From Haematobia irritans (lineage: Eukaryota; Arthropoda; Insecta; Diptera; Muscidae): DNA of 64,000 nt. Below the pieces are notes generated by a model. That model was not told where the DNA came from, made no database searches, and saw only the letters and a list, made by a program, of their open reading frames with translations. The stretch is taken from contig NC_134399.1 in the NCBI RefSeq assembly GCF_050003625.1, forward strand, positions 149,972,473 to 150,036,472, read 5' to 3'. Within the stretch, counting starts at the first letter, position 1; each line of letters begins with the position of its first letter. Shown piece after piece: positions 32,588 through 42,919 of this stretch. The position numbers and the translations under genes were made by a program.

Positions 32588-33816
32588 ACAAGTATATACG
32601 GTCGTAAGTTCGGCCAGGCCGAATCTTATGTACCCTCCCCCATGGATTGCGTAGAAACTTCTACTACATACTGTCATCCACAATCGAATTACTTGGACTG
32701 CGGTAACACTTGCCGATGGCAAGGTATCTTAAAGCTTCTTAACACCGTCTTCTCAATTGTAAGTTAGTCCATACGGGGTATATGTTAAACAATACGTAAA
32801 TAATTCAGTTTGACAAAATTTTCTATAGAAATAAATTTTTTTTTGTCGTTTTTTATTTCAGCCTAAAACCATGCATTGCCTAAACTACAAGTGTAGCTTA
32901 ACCAACAGAGAAAAAGAATGTTTGTCAAATTTATTTGGGCAAAGCCCTATGGACTGCCAGATGGTTGGATGGTCGGACGTTTCGGAATTACCACATTCCT
33001 CATCAGCATCCTCTACTTGCAACAAAACTATCAACCAATTATCAGAATAAATTCAGGCAGGTTTTATCTGATAGCCGGCATATGCCGAAATAAATTCGTA
33101 CATATCTCTTTTCCTTTGCCACCGTCAAATCATCGATTTGAGTGCAGTTGGCTGGGTTTATTTCGAGCGTGTTTCCTCTTTTTCTCATTGGTTTGGTTTG
33201 ACAAAAATTTTTATAGAAATAAAATTTTGACAAAATTTTCTATAAAAAAAATTTTCTGAAGTAATAAAATTTTGACAAAATTGTCTATAGCAATAAAATT
33301 TTGACAAATTTTCTTTAGAAATAAAATTTTGGTAGATTATTTTTGGGGATCGGCTATTTATAACTATAGACCGATATGGACCAATTTTGGCATGGTTGTT
33401 AGCGGCCATATACTAGCGCAATGTACCAAATTTCAACGGGGTCGTATGAATTATTCCACCATGTACCAAATTTCAGCCGGATCGGATGAAATTTGCTTCT
33501 CTTAGAGCAATCGCAAGCCAAATTTGGCGGTCCGTTTATATGGCAGCTATACGTAAAAGTGGACCGATATGGCCCATTTGCAATACCATCCGACCTACAT
33601 CAATAACAACTTCTTGTGCCAAGTTTCAAGTAGAGAGCTTGTTTCGTTCGGAAGTTAGCGTGATTTCAACAGACGGACGGACATGCTCAGATCGACTCAG
33701 AATTTCACCACGACCCAGAATATATATATACTTTATGGGGTCTTAGAGCAATATTTCGATGTGTTACAAACGGAATGACAAAGTTAATATACCCCCATCC
33801 TATGGTGGAGGATATA
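32588..33816 (+). mobile_element. Family B element interrupted by another repeat
   Basis: 5' end ACAAGTATATACGGTCG and CCTCCCCCATGGATTGCG. After the start of the 29-nt minisatellite it is interrupted at about 32840-33197 by the unidentified repeat also seen near 32200. It then continues with minisatellite, about one central unit, and the 3' end ATCCTATGGTGGAGGATATA. The BEN-bearing element is inserted at its last bases. Confidence 0.7.
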
Positions 33817-35907
33817 CCCGTGTAAAAATTGGTGGATCTGACCAGATATTATTAGATCTGCCGCCATATCTGATTAGATATGGTAGTATATCTAGGCAGA
33901 TATGGTCAGATCCGAAAAATGGTAATATCTGATCAGATCTAATTCTAAAGGAGTTAGATCTGACCAGATCTCAAATTTGGCCCACATCTAATTATATCTA
34001 ATCTGATATAATTAGATGTTAATATATCTAATTATATATAATTTTATCTACAAATTGTAACACTTCCCCGTTACATATAATATTACCCTATTTAATAAAA
34101 CGAATTATATAATATACTATATTAATAATGGTAAAACTGTATTATTTAAATTACTATTGAGATCGTACATTTTATGTATGTTAAGTAACTTAAGTTTTAG
34201 AATTCATTAAAACAAAAAAATGAAAAAGTTAAACAATAGTGGTCTATTTACTACTTTTGTCGTTTGATCTCGCCAAGACGTTGGGACATTGCCCTCTCGA
34301 CGTCTTTTCTCGATTGTGGCTCCCAATTCCGCCCTTTCGCAACCCGGAATGAAAAATCTAAAGACAGAAACAGATTTATCAGCTAATTTGAAATTTATAG
34401 ATTTATAGAAGGGTATACTTACCAACAATAGCTTCTCTGGCCCTGTAATTTAGGGCAAAAACGGGTTCTAACTGTGTCTCCAAACCCTGTGCTCTTGGGG
34501 GATGTTCAGTGAGGGCGGCTTTCTTAAGTACATTTCGTTTGAATACGCCTTCCAGCAACTTGCGAGCCACATGCGAAGCCTTGTTGGACGTCCCCAATAC
34601 CATGTTGTGAATTATGACACGACAATATATGTTGTTCCCAATACATATCATCTGTAAAGAAACAAAAATAAAATTACTTAATTATTCATGGTTATGTTGA
34701 AATCATTTTATTCATTATTCCACAAAACATTTATATTTTTATCAAATCTTATCAACCTATGGATGGGAAGCATCCAGAGCATTGCAAAATATTTAATTTT
34801 GTCTAAATTCATTGTTTCAAAAAAAGTAAAAGTAGGTCCAACAAAACACTTTTGACAACTATTAGATTTGTTCTCGATACTTACCTTTTCATCAAAATTG
34901 CTGCCAAGAAGCTGCTCCTCATCATCACTACATTGGACGGATTGCTCTACCGTAATTTCTGGTAAAGCCTGGCTTTGTTTTAGAGCTTCTAGTTGATCCT
35001 CCGTCTCCCTTATTTTCTTTTGCAGAACCTCAATTTCATTTTCCTGAAAGAAAAACCATTTATTTTTATATTTATATAGATAATATCAAAACACAAAACT
35101 TACCTCGTCACTGGACGTAGTTATACGTCTTTTTATGGTTTTTTTATTTGCATTTGCAGTTCATCAATATATAAAAATAGCAACAAAACAATAAACTTTC
35201 CTTATCACAGCTTCTCTTACTCTTTTATCTTCCTCGAAAAATGAGAAGACATTAGATTTTTATATGAAATAGAAATATCAAACTCACATTATCAAATATT
35301 TTATATATTTTTTCAAATTTAATAACAACAGGCGTTGCTAATGGTGATAGTTATGGGGTGACATTTTTGAAAACAAAAAGACAGTTGTGTCTGAAAGTTA
35401 AGCGTTTTAGAAGACACTTCAAAATGATATTTAAAAGGGTTTTTTGAAACTGTCGCAATATATAAAGATTGTTTGGTTATGGTCACCACTTGTTTTGATG
35501 TGCGACCAAACATACGTGCTTGTAACCAAGTATATCACGTTAATATTCTCGTAACAAACACATTATTTTTAAACACAAACATATACAAATATTGTTTTAT
35601 CCGTGTTACAGAACTGGTTCGTGATTTAATGCGATATATATAATTAGATATGGAGCTATATATAGTATATATAATTAGATATGATGTCATATACGAAGAT
35701 ATACAATTAGATCTTACCAGCTATGACTGATATAAATAGATATAACAACATATATAATTAGATCTTGAATCAGATCTAATCATATATAACACTATACATA
35801 ACATATCTCCGTAGATCTATTTATATCTACAACCATATCTGAGCAGATATAATTATATATACTTTGATATTATTAGACATGATTAGATCTCTCAATTTTT
35901 ACACGGG
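33817..35907. mobile_element. TIR element carrying a BEN-domain-like gene
   Basis: Perfect 15-bp inverted ends CCCGTGTAAAAATTG, less perfect for another dozen bases, flanked by ATA on both sides (a 3-bp duplication at 33814-33816 and 35908-35910). The subterminal regions (33830-34060, 35630-35900) are packed with TCTGA/TCAGA words. They include five copies of ATCTGANYAGAT or close variants, at 33836, 33868, 33927, 33958 and 35837. The only coding content is the spliced minus-strand gene at 34251-35104. No transposase was found. Superfamily uncertain; a 3-bp duplication recalls PIF/Harbinger-like groups. Confidence 0.75.
34251..35104 (-). CDS. Spliced BEN-domain-like DNA-binding protein
   Basis: Exons 34885-35043, 34423-34651 and 34251-34357 join in frame through GTAAGT/AG introns of 233 and 65 nt to a TAG stop. 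They are preceded by an exon ending at 35104 (GTAAGT donor, 60-nt intron). Exon order gives a basic stretch (KKTIKRR), then a coiled-coil-like ENEIEVLQKKIRETEDQLEA, an acidic linker, and a C-terminal domain. That domain's pattern fits BEN: IGNNIYC, then ASHVARKLLEGVF, REAIVDFSF, and W..QSRKDVERAMSQRLGEI at the end. BEN proteins bind DNA and regulate transcription. The 5' end is unresolved: the first exon has no Met in frame and a TGA at 35161-35163. Family call rests on motif pattern, not a search. Confidence 0.6.
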
Positions 35908-36104
35908 ATAACAATAATTTTAGCTGATAATTTTTGGATTTTTTTCACTATTTTCTTTCACAGTGTGATAGATATTGTAGGCCAAATAGCGCTTATTTTC
36001 GTAAGGCCATTTGATTACAATTCAAGAATCAAGTTATCAGAACAAACTCATATAGCTCTTGAACTAATTGCGACAGGTCCTCAAAATTACATTTTTTACA
36101 TGCT
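35908..36104. other. No recognised feature
   Basis: Flank of the BEN element; contains GGCCAAATAGCGCTTATTTC, which partly echoes 32521-32555. Confidence 0.3.
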
Positions 36105-36680
36105 CACAGCAAAAAAAGCGTCGCCAGAAAAGAAGTGAAAATGTTCTTTTTTGATCCGGAAGTGGTGCAAAATTGGCGCAGAAGCGATGAATTTAACACG
36201 GGCTTGTCATAGGACGGATGCCCACCATTTCAATAGCCGTTGCACTGAAAGTGAATCACTTTTTAGGGTGTGATCTCAATTCAGTGTTTTGGATGTTAAT
36301 AAAAATATGGTGTGATATTTTGCAAATAAATAATTCTTATAGTTTCTTTTTATGATTTTTAATGCATTCTAACGCTTGTCTGAAACGTTTGACCTCAAAT
36401 ATTTTCAAAAATTCGGAATTTTTCTAGAATGGATTTAGCATTTTTATCGACAAAATTTTTATAATTTGTTCCATTTTATTAATTCTTACTCTGTTTTTAA
36501 TCTATTTGAAACAAAAAAAGTTAAAATTACTCATCAAAAATATGAAAAAAAGCGAGTTAAAAAATTTTTATTAAAAGAACTTCCTGTGCAGTTAAAATAA
36601 AGAACATCTTTGGGAGGACATTTTTGGAAGTGCTTCTAAAGTCGTGCCTTTAGAAGAACTTCCAAATTTTCTTTTCTGGG
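36105..36680 (+). mobile_element. N repeat, full-length copy
   Basis: Ends resemble inverted CCCAGCAAAAAAA (left CACAGCAAAAAAAGCG, right CTTTTCTGGG). Internal words AAGTGGTGCAAAATTGG, GCCGTTGCACTGAA and TTTTATCGACAAAATTT recur at 39125-39520, 42775-42915 and 58252-58743. No coding capacity. Target duplication not resolved. Confidence 0.6.
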
Positions 36681-37413
36681 CTGTTAGTACAAGGTAAAAA
36701 GGAGAAAAAATAAAGTTTTTAGCATCAGGTTTATTTCGCTAGTGAGGGGAGTAAGTATTTGTTGAATTTTTTAAAAAGTAATACTTTCGCAAATTGGTGT
36801 CTATCTTCGGTCCTTGTATTATGTTACGAAAAATCTTACATTACGAAAAAACAAAAAACATCGCACCATCGTCAATAATAATTAATTTCATCACATGCCA
36901 AAATAATTCAACTGATGAAAGAACAGTTCGAATTTTCTTGAGGAACCAACTATGTGGATCTAAATTTGCCTGGGTTTTTTGATCGATAGAGTTCGTTCGC
37001 CATGGAGAAACACGTAATCACGAAATTTACATAAAGACACGACAAAGGACATTGATCCCTACAATAATGCGTTTCGCATTTTAAAGTAACTCACAACATC
37101 TCAAAATAGTTCGAACATACTCTATGCTGACTTCCCTCTAAAAACATTGTTCTGTCTCTGACCTAAGATTGCTATAATACTTCAAGCAATGGTTACCTTA
37201 ACCTGTCACAAATCTTTGCACCCTGCGCTACATTCCACTGTCCATTTATCCAAAACTCCAATCCCTGTTTTTCGATTTTTAATCACTGAGCAAAGATCAC
37301 AAAAGGACAAATATTTCAAATCCCCAATAAACCGATTTCCCTATATAGAACTTTATCCAAAAATAAAATACAAATTGTGCATGCACACAACAATAAATGA
37401 GAGATTTTTTTAA
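36681..37413. other. No recognised feature
   Basis: Unique sequence without convincing coding potential; the short frames have no family resemblance. Confidence 0.3.
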
Positions 37414-37419
37414 TTTATT
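37414..37419 (-). terminator. Polyadenylation signal of paralogue 2
   Basis: Minus-strand AATAAA 141 nt after the stop codon at 37560; the first paralogue has one at almost the same distance (137 nt). Confidence 0.5.
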
Positions 37420-37559
37420 TTGGATACTGGCAGTACTAAATTTTTTTTTAACACTTAGTACAAATGAAACAAACAATCACTCAAATCCAAAGTCGATTGT
37501 CTATCAACAAATGCTTGTCCAAAAATACTCCCGCGCAGAGTTGTCTAGCCGGCTGTAGT

Positions 37560-38018
37560 CTAATTGGGATTAAGTTTAACCTCGGCTGTGGCCGCATTCA
37601 AACGGGATTTTGAGATATATTTCTGACGTTGTTTTTCCTCGACGAAGAGTTGAAAGTGACCCTCGCCAAAACCAAAATTGCGCATAGTTTTACGCATGGC
37701 CATGGGTATCAGTCTTAGACCTCTCACTGGGGGTGTAGGCGATGGTGGTGGCGTTGATGAAGGAGTAGAATAGGTTGATGAGGAATTGGAATGGCCTGCT
37801 GCCGAGTTGGTGTGGGTGGATGCTGGGCCATCATCATCGTCATCTTCAGCCGATACAACACAACGTTCATCACATCGTTTGTCCGACGGACAATTGGCAT
37901 TCTTGCAGGCCTTTTCCTCAAGTATGCAGAAGACCTGTATGAACTTCTGCACAATGAAAATGATGAAAAAGAAGAAGATATTGGTAGCAAAGAGATGTTT
38001 CCTGGCTGCCAAAATCAT
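37560..38018 (-). CDS. Small single-pass membrane protein, paralogue 2
   Basis: A 152-residue paralogue of 30803-31255, same strand, about 6.3 kb away. MILAARKHLF start, hydrophobic segment (residues about 10-33), Cys cluster at residues 38, 43, 49 and 53, an Asp run (EDDDDDG), and a Ser/Thr/Pro linker. The C-terminus is nearly identical to paralogue 1 (IPMAMRKTMRNFGFGEGHFQ). An open frame extends 106 codons further upstream, but the TATA-like and initiator elements lie inside it. The first ATG after the predicted start is 38018. The upstream stretch also differs from paralogue 1 by scattered single-base indels, as expected of UTR and promoter. Function unknown. Confidence 0.75.
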   Translation of the reverse strand: MILAARKHLFATNIFFFFIIFIVQKFIQVFCILEEKACKNANCPSDKRCDERCVVSAEDDDDDGPASTHTNSAAGHSNSSSTYSTPSSTPPPSPTPPVRGLRLIPMAMRKTMRNFGFGEGHFQLFVEEKQRQKYISKSRLNAATAEVKLNPN

Positions 38019-38176
38019 TTTGGTGATGACGATGATGATCCCAGAATTTTCCAAACCAAAAACAGTGGAGATTTTGTTTTTAGCGATGGATGTTCGTAGT
38101 GTTGGCACTGATGTTACGGGAATATCACAGTGCGTTAAGTGAGTTTGTGAAACGAATTGCAACAGCTTCCGAATGA

Positions 38177-38214
38177 AACTGATTTTACTGGGTATGCAGT
38201 CGTAATATTTATTT
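38177..38214 (-). promoter_or_regulatory. TATA-like/initiator promoter of paralogue 2
   Basis: AATAAATA (38213-38206) replaces the TATAAATA of paralogue 1. The initiator AATCAGTT follows with start A at 38180, again 33 nt downstream. Conservation of both elements and spacing supports function. Confidence 0.6.
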
Positions 38215-38336
38215 GAAATAATCGTTTTTCTACCTGCCATGGTTGTATTGAATATCCATATGGCTGGTTGGTTACCTGTCTGCTTCAAAAAGACCGAAAT
38301 GGTGGTGGAATCATGACGCTGTGCATTCGCGCTCAA

Positions 38337-39124
38337 ATCTCGGCCCTAACGATAATAAAGGGTGGTTGACATCGTTTTGCTGTCATTTAAATCTGATTGG
38401 TGCTGTACCATGTGTTTGGTATAGGATCATCCACAATAGGGATGATCATGAAACCAATACTTAAATTCACCAGTATGCCATCTAGTGTTACCTGGGAGAA
38501 TTACCTTGAAAACTGTACATTGTTTATTGGTAACTACCACCTTTGATATTGATGACCGACCACCAGCTGTATTCCCATATCTAAACTCCTTGGTAAACAT
38601 TTGTTTCGAAAAAATGTAAATACATGGGATTTTTCCTACCCATCTGCTAGTCGTCTATTGACTGCTTTGCTAGTAGGTACACGTTGTTCTTGTGACCAGA
38701 ATATTATTAAAGAGATTTTCTTTAATGTGTAATTAGCATAACGCGTAAGAAATCAATATTTAAACCCAGTTGGAAAGAAGATTTCTCTTCAACCGAAATC
38801 GAATTGAGTAGAAGGAAAGATATTGTAACTAAGCAACGCTGGAGATAATTTTTACTAACAAATTAGTGCACATTACCGATCTCAGGAAATAATAGAGCCT
38901 AATTCCGTAATTAGAGCTCGTATTAGGGGCCGCCACATTTTTGGCCTTGGCTAAAATCTTGGTGTTCGGCTGAACATATTAAATTGCCCTAAATCAAACC
39001 TGCTCAAATCGTATACCAGTACAATTTTTTAAATCCAACTTTTTGAATCCTTCCAAACGGCCAAAAAGATAGTTTGGCATTTTATTTTCGCATTGAAAAG
39101 TTTGCTTGGATGTAAAAATAATTT
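38337..39124. other. No recognised feature
   Basis: Unique sequence upstream of paralogue 2, including a GATCATCC/GGATGATC inverted pair near 38426-38445. No gene or known repeat identified. Confidence 0.3.
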
Positions 39125-39524
39125 ACAATTTATTATTAGTTACACATCAAAAAAGTAGTGAAAATGTTCTTTTTGGATCGAGAAGTGGTGCCAAATTGGC
39201 GCAGAAGCGATAAATTTAACATGGGTTTGTCATAGGACGTCCACCATTTCAACAGCCGTTGCACTGAATTTGCATCACTTTTTAGGGTGTGATCTGAATT
39301 CAGTGGTTTGGATGCTAATTTAAAAAATTTGTTATATTTTGCCATATAAATAATTTTTATAATTTTTTATGATTTTTAATGCATTCTAACGCTTGTCTGA
39401 AACATTTGACCTCAAATATTTTCAAAAATTTTCTAGAATAGATTAACATTTTTATCGACAAAATTTGAATAACTTGTTCCACTTTATTAATTCTTACTAT
39501 CTTTTCAATCTATTTTAAACAAAA
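39125..39524 (+). mobile_element. N repeat truncated by a family A element
   Basis: Shares AAGTGGTGCCAAATTGGCGC, GCCGTTGCACTGAA and TTTTATCGACAAAATTTG with the N copy at 36105. The right end is replaced by a family A 5' end at TATTTTAAACAAAAACAAGT. The same junction occurs at 42910-42922. Confidence 0.65.
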
Positions 39525-40846
39525 ACAAGTAAGGAAAGTCTAAAGTCGGGCGGGGCCGACTATATTATACCCTGCACCACTTTGTACGTCTAAATTTTCG
39601 CTACCATATCACATCCGTCAAATGTGTTGGGTGCTATATATAAAGGTTTGTTCCAAATACATACATTTAAATATCACTCGACCTGGACAGAATTTAATAT
39701 ACTACAAAATCAATAGACTCAAAATTTAAGTCGGCTAATGCACTAGGGCGAACACACAAACAATATGGGAAACATTTAAATCTGAAGCAATTTTTTGGAA
39801 ACTTCGCAAAAGTTTATTTATGATTTATCGCTCGATAAATATGTATTAGAAGTTTTGGGAAAAGTAGAGTCATTTTTACAACTTTTCGAGATTACAAGGA
39901 AAATGTTAGTATTTTGACCATTTTTGTCGAAATCAGAAAAACATATATATGAGAGCTATATCTAAATCTGAACCGATTTCAACCAATTTGGCACGCATAG
40001 CTACAATGCTAATTCTACTCCCTGTGCAAAATTTCAACTAAATCGGAGTTAAAAATTGGCCTCTGTGGTCATATGAGTGTAAATTGGGCGAAAGCTATAT
40101 ATGGGATATATATCTAAATCTGAACCGATTTCAACCAAATTTGGCACGCACAGCTACAATGCCAATTCTACTTCCTGTGCAAAATTTCAACTAAATCGGA
40201 ACAAAAAATAGGCCTCTGTGGTCATATGAGTGTAAATCGGGCGAAAGCTATATATGGGAGATATATATAAATCTGAACCGATTTCAACCAAATTTGGCAC
40301 TTATACCTACAATGCCAATTCTACTCCCTGTGCAAAATTTCAATTAAATTGGAGTAAAAGATTGGCCACTGTGGTCTATGAGTGTAAATCGGGCGAACGA
40401 TATATATGGGAGCTATATCTAAATCTGAACCGATTTCAATAAAATTTGGCACACATGACTACACTACTAGCTGTACTCCTAGTGCAAAATTTCAACCAAA
40501 TTGGGGTAAAACCCTGGCTTCTGGGACCGTATTAGTCCATATCGGGCGATAGATATATATGGGAGCTATATCTAAATCTGAACCGATTTCTTCCAAAATC
40601 AATAGGGTTCTATTCTGAGCCAAAACACATACTTGTGCCAAATTTGAGGTCGATTGGACTAATACTGCGACCTAGACTTTGATTACAAAAATGTGTTCAC
40701 GGACAGACGGACATGGCTATATCGACTCAGGAGCCCACCCTGAGCATTTTTGCCAAAGACACCATGTGTCTATTTCGTCTCCTTCTGGGTGTTGCAAACA
40801 TATAACAAACTTATAATACTAATCCACAGTGTGGCGCAAGGTATAA
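39525..40846 (+). mobile_element. Family A HINE-like element, complete
   Basis: 5' ACAAGTAAGG, GGGCGGGGCCGACTAT and ATACCCTGCACCAC. Five central units follow, then ACGGACAGACGGACATGG and a damaged 3' end (ATCCACAGTGTGGCGCAAGG then TATAA). Confidence 0.8.
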
Positions 40847-40869
40847 GAGGTTAAAAGTACCCATTAAAA

Positions 40870-41217
40870 GTAACATATGTATACACACAAAAAAGAATTT
40901 TTTGATTTTAATCACGAAAATCGCCGATTCAATAATTTTTTTAATTGAAATGTGTTCAATCACGAAAATTATAGTATCAATCACCCATTTTGATTGAAAA
41001 CCAACACAATTTTCCATTAAAAATTTAATTGATTTTTGTCACGGAATTAATTAAGTGTGTGATTAGTTTTTGACATAAAATTTGAATCAATTAAAAAGTG
41101 ATTGGCTTTTGATATAAAATTCATTCACTGTTGTAATTGAATTAATTAAAATTTTAATTAATTTCGCGACAAAAATCAAATATTTAATTGATTCAATTAA
41201 ATGTGTACAAAATTGTG
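40870..41217 (+). mobile_element. L MITE, copy 1
   Basis: Begins CACACAAAAAAGAATTTTTT after TA and ends AATTAAATGTG followed by TA. The interior is built from AATCAATTAAAAAGTGATTG-type words in both orientations, so it can fold back on itself. Relatives at 44236-44542 and 61815-62060. Non-coding. Confidence 0.65.
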
Positions 41218-41218
41218 T

Positions 41219-42357
41219 TATACCCTGCGCCACGCTGTGGAACAGGGTATTATAAGTTAGTGCATATGTTTGCAACACCCAGAAGGAGACGAGATAGACA
41301 CATGGTGTCTTTGGCAAAAATGATCAGGGTGGGCTCCGTCTATCCGTGAACACATTTTTGTAATCAAAGTCTAGGTCGCAGTATTAGTCCAATCGACCTC
41401 AAATTTGGCACAAGTATGTGTTTTGGCTCAGAATAGAACCCTATTGATTTTGGAAGAAATCGGTTCAGATTTAGATATAGATCCCATATATATCGTTCGC
41501 CCGATATGGACTAATACGGTCCCAGAAGCCAGAGTTTTACCCCAATTTGGTTGAAATTTTGCACTAGGAGTACAGCTAGTAGTGTAGACATGTGTGCCAA
41601 ATTTTATTGAAATCGGTTCAGATTTAGATATAGCTCCCATATATATCGTTCGCCCGATTTACACTCATAGACCACAGTGGCCTATCTTTTACTCCGACTT
41701 AATTGAAATTTTGCATAGGGAGTAGAATTAGCATTGTAGCTATGCGTGCCAAATTTGGTTGAAATCGATTCAGATTTAGATATAGCTCCCATATATAGCT
41801 TTCGCTCGATTTAAACTCATATGACTACAGAGGCCAAGTTTTTGCTCCGATTTAGTTGAAATTTTGCACAGAGAGTAGAATTAGTATTATAGATATGCGT
41901 TCCAAATTTGGTTCAAATCGGTTCAGATTTAGATATAGCTTCCTTATATATGTTTTTCTGATTTCGACAAAAATGGTCAAAATACCAACATTTTCCTTGT
42001 AAAATCGCCACTGCTTAGTCGAAAAGTTGTAAAAATTACTCTAATTTTCCTAAACTTCTAATACATATATATCGAGCGATAAATCTTAAATAAACTTTTG
42101 CGAAAATTGCTTCAGATTTAAATGTTTCCAATATTTTTTACTAACATTGTGTTCCACCCTAGTGCACTAGCCGAGTTAAATTTTGAGTCTATAGATTTTG
42201 TAGAAGTCTATCAAATTCTGTCCAGATCGAGTGATATTTAAATGTATGTATTTGGGACAAACCTTTATATATAGCCCCAACACATTTGACGGATGTGATA
42301 TGGTATCGAAAATGTAGTAAATGTCGGCCCCGCCCGACTTTAGACTTTCCTTACTGG
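41219..42357 (-). mobile_element. Family A HINE-like element, complete
   Basis: Minus-strand copy. The 3' stem-loop at 41219 is TACCCTGCGCCACGCTGTGG complement-paired, followed by the 3' module without the GACA run. Four central units lead to the 5' end near 42357. The GACTATATTATACCC part of the 5' module is missing. Confidence 0.75.
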
Positions 42358-42496
42358 TTTTTTTATTTTATTTTTTTTTAACTTTTTTTATTAATTTCTA
42401 TTTTTTTTTAGTTTTTTATTAGTTTTCTATTTTTTTGTAAAATTTAATTATACAAAATTTGCACTTAAAATAGCCTGATTGCGTTCTTTCTAATAC
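42358..42496. other. T-rich spacer
   Basis: A run of T-rich sequence (TTTTTATTTTATTTTTTTTT) between a family A element and the 75-bp repeat. Nothing recognised. Confidence 0.3.
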
Positions 42497-42775
42497 TTGT
42501 CCACAAGGACTGTATCGAAAATAGAAAAAAATCATTGGGGGATCCCAAGATGCGCTTTAGAAGAAATGTTTGTGCACTTATCCAAAAGGACTACATTGGA
42601 AGTGGAAAAAAATTATTGGGGGATCCCACGATGCGCTTTAGAAGAAATGTTTGTGGACTTGTTCAAAAGGACTGCATCGGAAGTTGAAAAAACTGGATGG
42701 GCGATTCTGGGATGGGCTTTAAAATAAATGTTTTTGGAACAACTTCCAATTTTTTTGCTGGGGATTTCTATAATT
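42497..42775 (+). repeat. 75-bp triplication ending in an N-repeat terminus
   Basis: Three tandem 75-bp units sharing GGGGGATCCCAAGATGCGCT and AGAAGAAATGTTTGTG words, the third more diverged. The frame repeats a 25-residue unit (WGIPRCALEEMFV) but has no family resemblance. The array ends CTTCCAATTTTTTTGCTGGG, the N-repeat right end. Confidence 0.65.
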
Positions 42776-42919
42776 TTTTATGATTTTTAGTGCATTCATT
42801 TCACCTCAAATATTTTCAAAAAATTTTCTGGAATAGATTAACATTTTTATCGACAAAATTTGAATAACTTGTTCCACTTTATTAATTCTTACTATATTTT
42901 CAATCTATTTTAAACAAAA
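42776..42919 (+). mobile_element. N repeat fragment
   Basis: Internal N sequence (TTTTTATGATTTTTAGTGCA, TTTTATCGACAAAATTTG) ending at the same family A junction as the copy at 39125-39524. Confidence 0.6.

Noticed and set aside
35319..35513. A 64-residue frame as the first exon of the BEN-like gene
   Set aside because: Its frame closes before any donor site that would join the exon ending at 35104, so a link could not be shown.
37786..38142. Plus-strand frames over paralogue 2
   Set aside because: Antisense to a gene supported by paralogy and a conserved promoter; no start context or family resemblance.
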